Origin: CBDUMN01 sp965368335 | GTDB lineage: Bacteria; Pseudomonadota; Alphaproteobacteria; Rhodospirillales; JAPHRK01 | Assembly (NCBI GenBank): GCA_965368335.1 | Contig: CBDUMN010000097.1 | Coordinates: 1 to 12,383 of the forward strand | Direction: 5' to 3' | DNA: 12,383 nt | Translations under genes and position numbers: made by a program | Shown: piece after piece, positions 6,004-12,383 of the stretch | How the letters are laid out: each line of letters starts with the position of its first letter | Position numbering within the stretch: position 1 is the first letter of the stretch | Notes under the pieces: model-generated | Seen by the model: the letters and a program-made list of their open reading frames with translations, nothing else | What the model was told of the DNA's origin: nothing | Databases searched by the model: none

Positions 6004-6867
6004 ATGGCGAAAGAAGTTATTTATTCCAAATCTGGTTCGATCGCGACAATTACCCTGAATCGCCCCAAAAAGTACAACACCCTGCGCCCCTCGATTCTGG
6101 CGGACCTGGACGACGTTTTGCGACAGGCCAACACGGACAATTCGGTAAAGGTTATCATTCTCGAGGGTGCTGGCGATGCATTCTGCGCCGGGTTCGACTT
6201 CTCAGGAGGGCTGGAGCATTACGCCGAGTACAACCTTACCGAAGACAACTATGACCCCGGCATGGACATGGATGCGGTCATCAACCCGTACAAAAGCTAT
6301 TTGACCCAATTCATGGGTCTGTGGCGCGGATTGAAACCGGTGATCGCCAAGGTCCATGGCTACTGCATGGGCGGTGGCTCGGAAATGGCTTTATGCGCCG
6401 ACCTGGTCGTCGCCTCTGATGACGCCCGCATCGGCACACCTTATTCACGGGTCTGGGGCTGCCACCTTTCGGGCATGTGGGTCTATCGCCTCGGCCTGGC
6501 CAAGGCTAAATACTACGCCCTGACCGGCGAATGGGTCAGCGGCGAAGAGGCCGCTAAGATCGAACTGATCAATGAGTCCGTTCAAAAGTTGGCCGAGAAG
6601 TTGGCGCAAATTCCATTGACTCAGTTGATGGCGATGAAGCTGATCGTCAATCAAGCCTACGACAACATGGGCCTGCAGAGCACCCAGACCCTCGGCCCCA
6701 TATTGGACGGCATGATGCGCAACACACCGGAAGGCCGCGAATTCGTCAAGGTCGCCAAAAATCACGGCGTCAAAGAAGCGGTCACCCGCCGCGACGGCCC
6801 GTTCGGCGATTATAGTCAGGCCCCGGTCGATCAACACCCCCGCAAGCGAAGTGACCTTGGGCTATAA
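6004..6867 (+). CDS. Crotonase-family protein (enoyl-CoA hydratase-like)
   Basis: This 287-residue protein has a crotonase fold with both oxyanion-hole segments: AFCAGFDFSGG (about 59-69) and GYCMGGGSEMALCADL (119-134). The start ATG follows AAGGAGG by five bases. Glu127 matches the first catalytic Glu of enoyl-CoA hydratase. At the second catalytic Glu position the sequence reads IGTPYSR, so Tyr147 replaces Glu. A simple 2-enoyl-CoA hydratase is therefore not assured; an isomerase, hydrolase or other crotonase reaction is possible. Between residues 193 and 194 (LINESV/QKLAEKL) about a dozen residues usual in the family seem absent, with the frame kept. It is transcribed alone, under TetR-type operators, and ends in a strong terminator. 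Substrate is unknown; an acyl-CoA is certain only by family. Confidence 0.85.
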   Translation: MAKEVIYSKSGSIATITLNRPKKYNTLRPSILADLDDVLRQANTDNSVKVIILEGAGDAFCAGFDFSGGLEHYAEYNLTEDNYDPGMDMDAVINPYKSYLTQFMGLWRGLKPVIAKVHGYCMGGGSEMALCADLVVASDDARIGTPYSRVWGCHLSGMWVYRLGLAKAKYYALTGEWVSGEEAAKIELINESVQKLAEKLAQIPLTQLMAMKLIVNQAYDNMGLQSTQTLGPILDGMMRNTPEGREFVKVAKNHGVKEAVTRRDGPFGDYSQAPVDQHPRKRSDLGL

Positions 6868-6915
6868 AGAATAGGCGCACCAGAAATCGATAGCTCAATG
6901 GCACTTTAAGAATCG

Positions 6916-6948
6916 AAAGAGGCCGTGACATGAAATCACGGCCTCTTT
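6916..6948. terminator. Bidirectional intrinsic terminator between the crotonase gene and asd
   Basis: AAAGAGGCCGTGA at 6916-6928 pairs perfectly with TCACGGCCTCTTT at 6936-6948, a 13-bp stem with a 7-base loop. A-rich and T-rich flanks occur on both sides. It sits between convergent genes and can serve both. Confidence 0.85.
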
Positions 6949-6964
6949 ATTAATTCTCCAACCC

Positions 6965-7987
6965 TTAGCCCAGGTAGTCTTGAGCCAGCACCTCGGCGAT
7001 TTGCACCGTGTTGAGCGCAGCACCCTTGCGCAGGTTGTCGGAAACGCACCAGAACGACAGGCCGTTGGCCACCGAGTGATCCCGGCGGATACGGCTGATG
7101 TAGGTGGCGTCTTCACCGGCGCACTCCACCGGAGTGACGTATCCCTCATCGGCGCGATGATCGACGACCGAGATACCGTTGGCGTTACGCAGAACGTCGC
7201 GCGCCTTGTCTTCATCCATCGGCTTTTCGGTCTCGATGTTGATGTATTCGGCGTGCCCGACGAAAACCGGCACCCGCGCACAGTTGGCGTGAACGGCGAT
7301 ATCGGGGTCGAGAATTTTCTTGGTCTCAACCACCATTTTCCACTCTTCCTTGGTCGCCCCATCGTCCATGAAAACGTCGATATGCGGAATCACATTGAAG
7401 GCGATCTGCTTGGTGAACTTGCGCTGGGTTTCATGGACCGGCTGATTGGAGTAAACGCCCTTGGTCTGGTTGAACAACTCGTCCATGGCTTCCTTGCCGC
7501 CGCCCGAGGTGGACTGATAGGTCGAAACCACCACCCGCTTGATCTTGAAGGCGTCGTGCAACGGCTTTAGCGCCACCATCATCTGAATGGTCGAGCAGTT
7601 GGGGTTGGCGATAATCCCGCGCTTCTTATAACCGGCAATGGCTTGCGGGTTCACTTCGGGAACAACCAGAGGAATATCCGGCTCCATGCGGAAATAGGAG
7701 GTGTTATCAACCACTACGGCGCCGGCAGCAGCTGCCTTGGGCGAATAAACTTTGGAAACCGAAGCGCCCGGCGAGGACAACACGATATCGGTGCCCTTGA
7801 AATCGTACTCGGCCAAATCCTGGCACTTGAGGCGCTGATCGTCGCCATAAGCGACCTCGCGGCCGACCGAACGGCTGGAAGCAAGCGCGACCACCTCATC
7901 GGCGTTGAAATTACGCTCAAACATGATGTCGAGGATTTCACGGCCCACATTGCCCGTGGCCCCAACGACTGCAACTTTTAAACCCAT
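6965..7987 (-). CDS. asd: Aspartate-semialdehyde dehydrogenase
   Basis: Asd reduces aspartyl-4-phosphate to aspartate-4-semialdehyde with NADPH, the branch point toward lysine/diaminopimelate, threonine and methionine. The 340-residue protein begins MGLKVAVVGATGNVGRE, the NADP-binding Rossmann motif. The catalytic Cys131 lies in NPNCSTIQ. STSGGGKEAM and ARVPVFVGHAE are typical substrate-site segments. ATG at 7985-7987 has AGGAG about ten bases upstream; an in-frame ATG at 8047 would add 20 residues without similarity. Length matches the family. Upstream on the same strand is a long leader with a Lys/Thr-rich peptide and a terminator, so expression is probably controlled by attenuation. It is convergent with the crotonase gene and shares its terminator. 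Confidence 0.95.
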   Translation of the reverse strand: MGLKVAVVGATGNVGREILDIMFERNFNADEVVALASSRSVGREVAYGDDQRLKCQDLAEYDFKGTDIVLSSPGASVSKVYSPKAAAAGAVVVDNTSYFRMEPDIPLVVPEVNPQAIAGYKKRGIIANPNCSTIQMMVALKPLHDAFKIKRVVVSTYQSTSGGGKEAMDELFNQTKGVYSNQPVHETQRKFTKQIAFNVIPHIDVFMDDGATKEEWKMVVETKKILDPDIAVHANCARVPVFVGHAEYINIETEKPMDEDKARDVLRNANGISVVDHRADEGYVTPVECAGEDATYISRIRRDHSVANGLSFWCVSDNLRKGAALNTVQIAEVLAQDYLG

Positions 7988-8057
7988 AGTATTTTTACTC
8001 CTAAATTCCGGCCTGCTTCGATAAGACCCGGAGTTTTTCAAATTCATTGGACAAACG

Positions 8058-8083
8058 AAAAACCCGCGGGAATGTTCCGCGGG
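8058..8083 (-). terminator. Attenuator terminator in the asd leader
   Basis: Read on the minus strand, CCCGCGG (8083-8077) pairs with CCGCGGG (8069-8063), all G-C, around a 7-base loop, followed immediately by five T (8062-8058). It lies about 70 bases before the asd start and about 35 bases after the leader peptide stop. Since it precedes asd on the same strand, it would end transcription early unless prevented. Confidence 0.75.
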
Positions 8084-8194
8084 CCCTTGGTTTGTTCGAC
8101 GAACGTCAGGCCCGCTTTACCTCGCGGTCTTGGTCTTCGTAGTTTTGGTCGTTTTAACGGAGGCGCAAACAAACGCGGCGCCTGGAAGCGGGGC
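8058..8194 (-). promoter_or_regulatory. Putative Lys/Thr ribosome-mediated attenuator of asd
   Basis: Three competing pairings can be written by eye on the minus-strand RNA. Segment 1 CCCGCUU (8192-8186) pairs with segment 2 AAGCGGG (8117-8111). Segment 2 GCGGGCC (8115-8109) pairs with segment 3 GGCCCGC (8085-8079). Segment 3 CCCGCGG (8083-8077) pairs with segment 4 CCGCGGG (8069-8063) as the terminator. Segment 2 starts at the leader stop codon, so a ribosome finishing the leader would cover it and let 3:4 form. One stalled in the Lys/Thr run would leave it free for 2:3 and read-through. A short local hairpin CCGC/GCGG (8127-8124 with 8115-8112) also encloses the stop. Pairings are seen; the mechanism is inference. 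Confidence 0.65.
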
Positions 8195-8239
8195 TTCGGC
8201 GCTTAAGTCGCAAATGTTGTCGTTCGTCATAAAAAACAT
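8117..8239 (-). CDS. Lys/Thr-rich 40-residue leader peptide of asd
   Basis: A minus-strand frame starts at ATG 8239-8237 and stops at TAA 8119-8117. A GGAG Shine-Dalgarno (8250-8247) lies seven bases upstream; a second in-frame ATG at 8230 is too far from it. The peptide begins MFFMTNDNICDLSAEAP and codons 29-38 read KTTKTTKTKT: four lysines and six threonines in a row, encoded by mixed codons (AAA, AAG, ACG, ACC, ACT). It ends AR. An intrinsic terminator and then asd follow. Lysine and threonine are both end products of the pathway Asd feeds, so the peptide is best read as a sensor of charged tRNA-Lys and tRNA-Thr, like the E. coli thr leader. A functional small protein is the alternative. 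Confidence 0.7.
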   Translation of the reverse strand: MFFMTNDNICDLSAEAPLPGAAFVCASVKTTKTTKTKTAR

Positions 8240-8251
8240 CACTGATCTCCG

Positions 8252-8295
8252 TTGCGCCGACCTTTAGCGCAAATCCCCCCCCAATAGCAAGGGGG
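8252..8295 (-). other. Two small hairpins upstream of the asd leader peptide
   Basis: TTGCGC (8252-8257) pairs with GCGCAA (8267-8272), and CCCCC (8278-8282) pairs with GGGGG (8291-8295), the latter beside a run of eight C. They lie just upstream of the leader Shine-Dalgarno on the minus strand, and between 8240 and 8417 no other gene is visible on either strand. I could not place a convincing promoter for either the asd leader or the GST gene in this stretch. Their role, if any, is unknown. Confidence 0.3.
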
Positions 8296-8417
8296 AAGGT
8301 TAATATGACTGCCATCATAGTCTTTCATTGTGGCGAATAGGGAACACCGATTACACTTGCGGTAAGAGCCAATAAAAAAGAAACCAGCGAAACTTTTTTA
8401 AGAGGATGGCTTTCACC

Positions 8418-9047
8418 ATGAAACTTTACGATTGCGCCACTGCACCAAGCCCTCGCAGGGTCCGCATCTTCTTGGCGGAAAAGGGTATCGAGGTTCCTAA
8501 GGTCGAGGTCGACTTACGCAGCGGCGACCACCTTAAAGAGCCCTTCAAAAGTTTGAATGACCGATGCGACGTTCCCTTTCTGGAACTAGATGACGGAACC
8601 GGCATCGGCGAGCCCGAAGCCATTTGCCGTTATTTCGAAGCGGAGACCCCAGAGCCTCCCCTATTTGGCCGCGACGCCAAAGAAAAAGCCCTTGTTTCCA
8701 TGTGGAACCACCGCATCGAAACGGAAGGTTTTATGGCCATTGCCGAATGCCTGCGCAACAAAAGCCCCGGCTTCAAAGGCCGCGCCTTAACCGGTCAGGT
8801 CGGCTATGAACAAATCCCCGAGTTGGCCGAACGCGGTAAAAAACGCACCGAGCATTTTTTCACGATGCTGAACGGCTTGGTCGCCGATCGCCCCTTCATC
8901 ACCGGCGATCATTTCACTTTCGCCGACATAACGGCAATGGTCGCAGTGGATTTCGCCGGATGGCTAAAGATTGCGCCAAGCGACGATCAACCCCATCTGA
9001 AGCGCTGGCACGAAGCCGTTTCAGTACGCCCGAGCGCCAAAGCTTAG
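8418..9047 (+). CDS. Glutathione S-transferase family protein
   Basis: This cytosolic 209-residue protein has the thioredoxin-like N-terminal domain (MKLYDCATAPSPRRVRIFLAEKG), the cis-Pro segment DVPFLELDDG and the glutathione gamma-glutamyl contact EPEAICRYFE. An all-helical C-terminal domain follows, ending in FADITAMVAVDFAGW. The usual family start MKLYD favours ATG 8418, with AAGAGGA about eleven bases upstream; ATG 8406 would add MAFT and leave no spacer. The next gene begins 17 bases after the stop and has its own Shine-Dalgarno, so GST is probably co-transcribed with the aldehyde oxidoreductase. A link to detoxifying reactive aldehydes or electrophiles is plausible but only inferred from position. 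Confidence 0.85.
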   Translation: MKLYDCATAPSPRRVRIFLAEKGIEVPKVEVDLRSGDHLKEPFKSLNDRCDVPFLELDDGTGIGEPEAICRYFEAETPEPPLFGRDAKEKALVSMWNHRIETEGFMAIAECLRNKSPGFKGRALTGQVGYEQIPELAERGKKRTEHFFTMLNGLVADRPFITGDHFTFADITAMVAVDFAGWLKIAPSDDQPHLKRWHEAVSVRPSAKA

Positions 9048-9064
9048 AAGGAGAGAATTGCAGC

Positions 9065-10897
9065 ATGTCCTGGCAAGGAAAGATTTTGCGGGTTAACCTG
9101 AGCAAAGGCTCCTGCGTCTCCGAACCGCTCAACATGGGCTGGGCCGAGGCCTACCTGGGACAACGGGGCTTAGGCAGCAAATACCTGATTGAGGAAACCG
9201 AGCCGACTATCGATCCTCTCTCACCGGAAAATCGGTTGATTATCGCCACCGGCCCCCTGACCGGAACCATGGCTTCGACTGGCGGCCGCTGGTCGGTAAT
9301 CTGCAAAAGTCCTCTGACCAACGCATTGGCCTGCTCCAACTCAGGCGGCTATTTCGGCGCAGAACTCAAGAACGCCGGCTGGGACATGGTGATCTTTGAA
9401 GGAAAGGCCGAAAAACCCGTCTATCTGGAAATCAAAGACAATATCGCCCTCCTACACGATGCCTCAGCCTATTGGGGCCGTTCGGTCTGGGAAATCGAGC
9501 CCGAACTGAAACAAAAGCACGGCGATCCACAAGCCCGCGTCGCCTCCATCGGACGCGCCGGAGAATCACTTGCCCGCATCGCCGCCGTGATCAACGACCT
9601 ACACCGAGCCGCCGGACGGTCGGGCGTCGGCGCGGTAATGGGTTCGAAGAACCTCAAAGCCATCATCGTGCGGGGTACCGGTGGCGTTTCGGTCAAGGAC
9701 CCGGCTCGGTTCATGGAAGCGGTTCGGGCGGCCAAAGACAAGCTCGACCCTTCGGAGCGTCGCTTCCGTCTGGGCAAGTTCGGCACCCACGCCATGATGG
9801 ACGCCACCAACTCGTTTGGCTCCCTACCGACCCGCAACAGCCGCGAACTACAGTTCGAAGGCGTCAACAAGATCAACGCCAAGGCCGTGACCGTGCCGCG
9901 TTTGAGCGACGGCAAGCCCAACCTGATCGGCGCTAAAGCCTGCTTCGGCTGCACCATCGCCTGCGGCCGGATGAGTTTGATCGACCCGACCTATAAGCCC
10001 GTAGCAGGCGAAGACAAAGCCCGCTACCGCAAAGGGACCGGCGGTTTGGAATACGAGAACGCCTACGCCTTCGGTCCCATGTGCGGCATCGACGATCTGG
10101 ACGCCCTGATGTACGCCAATATGGTCTGCAACGAAGACGGCCTCGACACCATCTCCTTCGGCGCAACGTTAAGCGCGGCCATGGAGCTTTTCGAAACCGG
10201 CGCGATCACTACGGAAGACACCGGCGGGATCGACCTCAGTTTCGGCAACGCGGACGCCCTGATCGCCATGGTCGAACTAACCGGCAAGGGCGAAGGCTTC
10301 GGCAAAGATATCGGCCTGGGTTCCAAACGGCTCTGTGAGAAATACGGCCACCCCGAATTCTCCATGACCGTCCGGGGACAGGAATTTCCCGGCTATGAAC
10401 CCCGCGCCATGAAAGGTATGGCGTTAGCCTATGCCACCTCCAACCGGGGGGCCTGCCATTTGCGCGCCGCCCCCTTCGTCCCCGATTTCACCAAAGTGAC
10501 CACGGAGGGCAAGGCCGAAGTCGTGAAATTCACTCAGGACAAAAACGCCCTGGTCGATTCTTCAGGTCTTTGCACTTTCCCCGGACCGGTCTGGGACCCG
10601 GAAGATCTGGCGCCCAAGTTCGATGCGGCCCTGCCCGGAAAATGGACGGCCGAGCGCATCATGGAATGCGGTGAACGCATCTGGACCATGGAGAGGCTTT
10701 ACAATACGGCTGCGGGTCTCGGCCCCGAAGCCGATACGTTGCCCGACCGGCAACTGAAGGAACCGGCGGGAAGCGGCGCGGCCAAGGGTCAAACGGCGGA
10801 ACTGGAGAAGATGCTGCCCGAATACTACGAACTGCGCGGCTGGACACCCCAAGGCCACCCGGCCAAACAAACGCTACAAAGGCTGGGCCTCGCCTAA
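9065..10897 (+). CDS. aor: Tungsten-containing aldehyde:ferredoxin oxidoreductase
   Basis: AOR-family enzymes oxidise aldehydes to acids, or reduce acids, using tungstopterin and a [4Fe-4S] cluster with ferredoxin as partner. The 610-residue length fits (about 605 in Pyrococcus AOR). The N-terminal domain MSWQGKILRVNLSKG leads into IATGPLTGT and GRAGESLARIAAVINDLHRAAGRSGVGAVMGSKNLKAI is the pterin-binding signature region. The cluster ligands are all present: Cys293, Cys296 and Cys300 (CFGCTIAC) and the distal Cys503 (SGLCTFPG). YENAYAFGPMCGIDDLDALMYAN is typical of the central domain. ATG 9065 follows AAGGAGAG by about nine bases; the frame upstream is shadow within GST. No iron-sulfur or FAD partner subunit is adjacent, so the electron acceptor is unknown. 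The gene joins the next at TAATG. Confidence 0.9.
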   Translation: MSWQGKILRVNLSKGSCVSEPLNMGWAEAYLGQRGLGSKYLIEETEPTIDPLSPENRLIIATGPLTGTMASTGGRWSVICKSPLTNALACSNSGGYFGAELKNAGWDMVIFEGKAEKPVYLEIKDNIALLHDASAYWGRSVWEIEPELKQKHGDPQARVASIGRAGESLARIAAVINDLHRAAGRSGVGAVMGSKNLKAIIVRGTGGVSVKDPARFMEAVRAAKDKLDPSERRFRLGKFGTHAMMDATNSFGSLPTRNSRELQFEGVNKINAKAVTVPRLSDGKPNLIGAKACFGCTIACGRMSLIDPTYKPVAGEDKARYRKGTGGLEYENAYAFGPMCGIDDLDALMYANMVCNEDGLDTISFGATLSAAMELFETGAITTEDTGGIDLSFGNADALIAMVELTGKGEGFGKDIGLGSKRLCEKYGHPEFSMTVRGQEFPGYEPRAMKGMALAYATSNRGACHLRAAPFVPDFTKVTTEGKAEVVKFTQDKNALVDSSGLCTFPGPVWDPEDLAPKFDAALPGKWTAERIMECGERIWTMERLYNTAAGLGPEADTLPDRQLKEPAGSGAAKGQTAELEKMLPEYYELRGWTPQGHPAKQTLQRLGLA

Positions 10898-11142
10898 TGA
10901 AGATCACGGTGGAGGTCCATTCCATCGCCTGCGGGACGTTTCCCTCCGGCGAAGGAACCCTGGACCTCCCCGACAAGACCAATCTGTCAACGGTCTTGAA
11001 GCAACTGGCGCTTAAAACCGACCCAGATGAGATTTACCCGGCTTTGGTCAACGGCACACCCATTCCGCCCGAGGAGCGGGATCAAACGTTTTTGAAAGAG
11101 GGGGATCATCTGGTCGTCTTTCCGCCCATTGAGGGAGGTTAA
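10897..11142 (+). CDS. MoaD/ThiS-like sulfur carrier protein
   Basis: This 81-residue beta-grasp protein ends in the diglycine that is adenylated and thiocarboxylated in the family (FPPIEGG), preceded by GDHLVVFPP, a MoaD-type ending. Its ATG shares a base with the TAA of the aldehyde oxidoreductase gene (TAATG), so translation is coupled. MoaD-like proteins donate sulfur to make the dithiolene of molybdopterin or tungstopterin. A dedicated copy beside an AOR gene suggests service for the tungsten cofactor; that is inference from position. A ThiS-like or siderophore-type carrier role cannot be excluded from sequence alone. Stop TAA ends at 11142, directly beside the stop of the opposing kinase gene. 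Confidence 0.85.
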   Translation: MKITVEVHSIACGTFPSGEGTLDLPDKTNLSTVLKQLALKTDPDEIYPALVNGTPIPPEERDQTFLKEGDHLVVFPPIEGG

Positions 11143-12383
11143 CTAAACCTCGCCTCGCGGCATACGGATGGTAAATGTCGACCCTTGGTCGGGCACACTC
11201 TCAACACTGATGGAACCGCCCATCATTTCACAAAGACTTTTACTAATCGACAGGCCGAGCCCTGTGCCGCCGTAGGAGCGAACCATTTCGGGATGAACCT
11301 GGGTAAATTCTTCAAACAGGTCGGACATTTTGTTCTCGGGGATACCGATCCCCGTGTCGCACACCGCAAAAACAACCTCACCACCATCATTCTCAGTCTC
11401 CACAGTCAAGGTTACGTCACCTTCTTCGGTAAATTTGCAGGCGTTACTCAATAAGTTCAGCAGGATTTGATTGAGCCGCGATTTATCGGCATGGATATCA
11501 CCGATATTCTTGGGGCAGATCATTGAAAGATTGTTCATCCGCGCCTTGGCCATCGGCGTAACGGTAGTCAGGGTATTTTCAACGAAGCGAGATAGTTCGA
11601 AAGTTTCAGGCTGCAACTCCACATGCCCGGCCTCGATTTTGGAAAGGTCGAGGATTTCATCAATCAACCCAAGAAGATGGGTCCCGGAGCCGTGAATATG
11701 GGTCAGGTATTCTTGATATCGTTCATTTTCAATTGATCCGAAAATTCCCTCTCGCATCACGTCGGCGTAACCGATGACCGCATTTAAAGGCGTTCGCAGT
11801 TCGTGGCTCATCTTGGCCAGGAACTCGGACTTGGCCTCGTTGGCGTGTTCGGCTTCGGTTTTTGCCTTTCTGATTTCTTCCTGGGTTTTCATCGCCTCGG
11901 TTACGTCGGTTCCCGTACCGCGATACCCGGCGAAAGCCCCCTTTTCGTCAAATATCGGTTTACCGCTCACCCTGATGTAACGGATACGACCGTCGGGGTG
12001 GTTATAACGATACTGAAATTCTTTGAATTTCCGCCGCTCCCGTATCAGTTGGCGGAAGACCTCCCATTCCTCATGCTTGTAGCCCGTATCAACCCCTTCG
12101 TTAGCCTCACGCCCGATAATCTCCTCAGCCGGAACCCCCAATGCATCGAAGGCCCGTTCGGAGATATAGGTAACCTTGAAATCAGGGCCTGTTTCCCAAA
12201 CCCAATCGGACGAGACGGCCGTATAATCCCGGAACTTTTCTTCGCTTTTCCGCAATGCCTTTTGAGCGGCGGCGCGACGGGCGATTTCCGCCTCCAGATC
12301 TTTCGTTCGTTCGGCGACCCGTTGCTCCAGGCCGTCATGCGCATGCCGTAACTCTTCCTCAGCCTTGGCCCGTCTCTCATTTT
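11143..12383 (-). CDS. PAS-domain sensor histidine kinase (N-terminus outside the window)
   Basis: The frame is open to the window edge, giving 412 visible residues; the TTG at 12255 is an internal leucine, not a start. In order: a charged coiled-coil (LEQRVAERTKDLEAEIARR), a PAS domain with its PAC segment (SEEKFRDY through GYRGTGTDVTE), and a HisKA dimerisation domain with phospho-acceptor His in SHELRTPLNAVIGYADVM (codon 11805-11803). The HATPase domain has N box NQILLNLLSNACKF, G1 DTGIGIP and G2 GGTGLGLS. No receiver domain follows, so it is not a hybrid at this end. The PAS ligand is unknown and no cognate regulator is adjacent; the two receivers at 3998-5176 are possible but unproven partners. 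More sensing domains or membrane segments may lie beyond the window. Confidence 0.9.
   Translation of the reverse strand, partial: NERRAKAEEELRHAHDGLEQRVAERTKDLEAEIARRAAAQKALRKSEEKFRDYTAVSSDWVWETGPDFKVTYISERAFDALGVPAEEIIGREANEGVDTGYKHEEWEVFRQLIRERRKFKEFQYRYNHPDGRIRYIRVSGKPIFDEKGAFAGYRGTGTDVTEAMKTQEEIRKAKTEAEHANEAKSEFLAKMSHELRTPLNAVIGYADVMREGIFGSIENERYQEYLTHIHGSGTHLLGLIDEILDLSKIEAGHVELQPETFELSRFVENTLTTVTPMAKARMNNLSMICPKNIGDIHADKSRLNQILLNLLSNACKFTEEGDVTLTVETENDGGEVVFAVCDTGIGIPENKMSDLFEEFTQVHPEMVRSYGGTGLGLSISKSLCEMMGGSISVESVPDQGSTFTIRMPRGEV

Noticed and set aside
6980..7981. Plus-strand open frames opposite asd
   Set aside because: Asd on the minus strand has complete motifs and length; these frames have no recognisable domain and no Shine-Dalgarno.
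8089..8260. A lysine or SAM riboswitch in the asd leader
   Set aside because: I could not find conserved core motifs of either riboswitch on the minus strand, and the region is occupied by a translated leader frame with competing stems. A covariance-model scan would settle it.
8278..8295. C-run/G-run hairpin as a terminator
   Set aside because: The stem is only 5 bp and no U-tract follows on either strand.
12253..12255. TTG as start of the histidine kinase
   Set aside because: The frame continues upstream to the window edge with a typical coiled-coil (LEQRVAERTKDL) that precedes PAS kinases, so this is an internal Leu codon.

Overview
The window reads as a chromosomal segment of an alphaproteobacterium, most likely a Rhodospirillales-type organism. 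The evidence is protein content, not any single marker: an ethylmalonyl-CoA-pathway pair (mesaconyl-CoA hydratase plus a malyl-CoA lyase/thioesterase), paired CheY-like receivers with a GPxRRR tail, and the general codon use. I saw no tRNA, rRNA, CRISPR array or complete insertion sequence.

Layout. 1-880 (+): 3' end of a HipA-like kinase gene overlapping a HipB-like antitoxin gene, in the order kinase then antitoxin. 900-917: a perfect palindrome between convergent genes. 964-2901 (-): a two-gene operon, CitE-family malyl-CoA lyase/thioesterase then mesaconyl-CoA hydratase. 2940-3879 (+): pyridoxal kinase pdxY behind a good promoter, apparently using a CTG start. 3998-5176 (+): two tandem paralogous single-domain response regulators. 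5203-5808 (-) and 6004-6867 (+): a TetR regulator divergent from a crotonase-family gene, with two mirror-image operators placed on the crotonase promoter. 6916-6948: a strong bidirectional terminator. 6965-7987 (-): asd, aspartate-semialdehyde dehydrogenase. 8058-8295: its long leader. 8418-11142 (+): glutathione S-transferase, tungsten aldehyde:ferredoxin oxidoreductase and a MoaD-like sulfur carrier, tightly packed. 11143-12383 (-): a PAS histidine kinase cut by the window end.

The most interesting element is the asd leader. On the minus strand a 40-codon reading frame with a good Shine-Dalgarno ends in ten consecutive Lys/Thr codons (KTTKTTKTKT). It is followed at once by a GC-rich hairpin with a U-tract, about 70 nt before asd. 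Asd feeds lysine, threonine and methionine synthesis, and the RNA can form three mutually exclusive 7-bp stems in the classic order 1:2, 2:3, 3:4. This looks like a complete ribosome-mediated Lys/Thr attenuator for asd.

Other working groups: the mcl/mch pair acts on C4/C5 dicarboxylic CoA thioesters in acetyl-CoA assimilation; the TetR/crotonase pair looks like a self-contained acyl-CoA-responsive unit; the AOR and MoaD-like genes join at TAATG, linking a tungstopterin enzyme to its likely cofactor sulfur donor.
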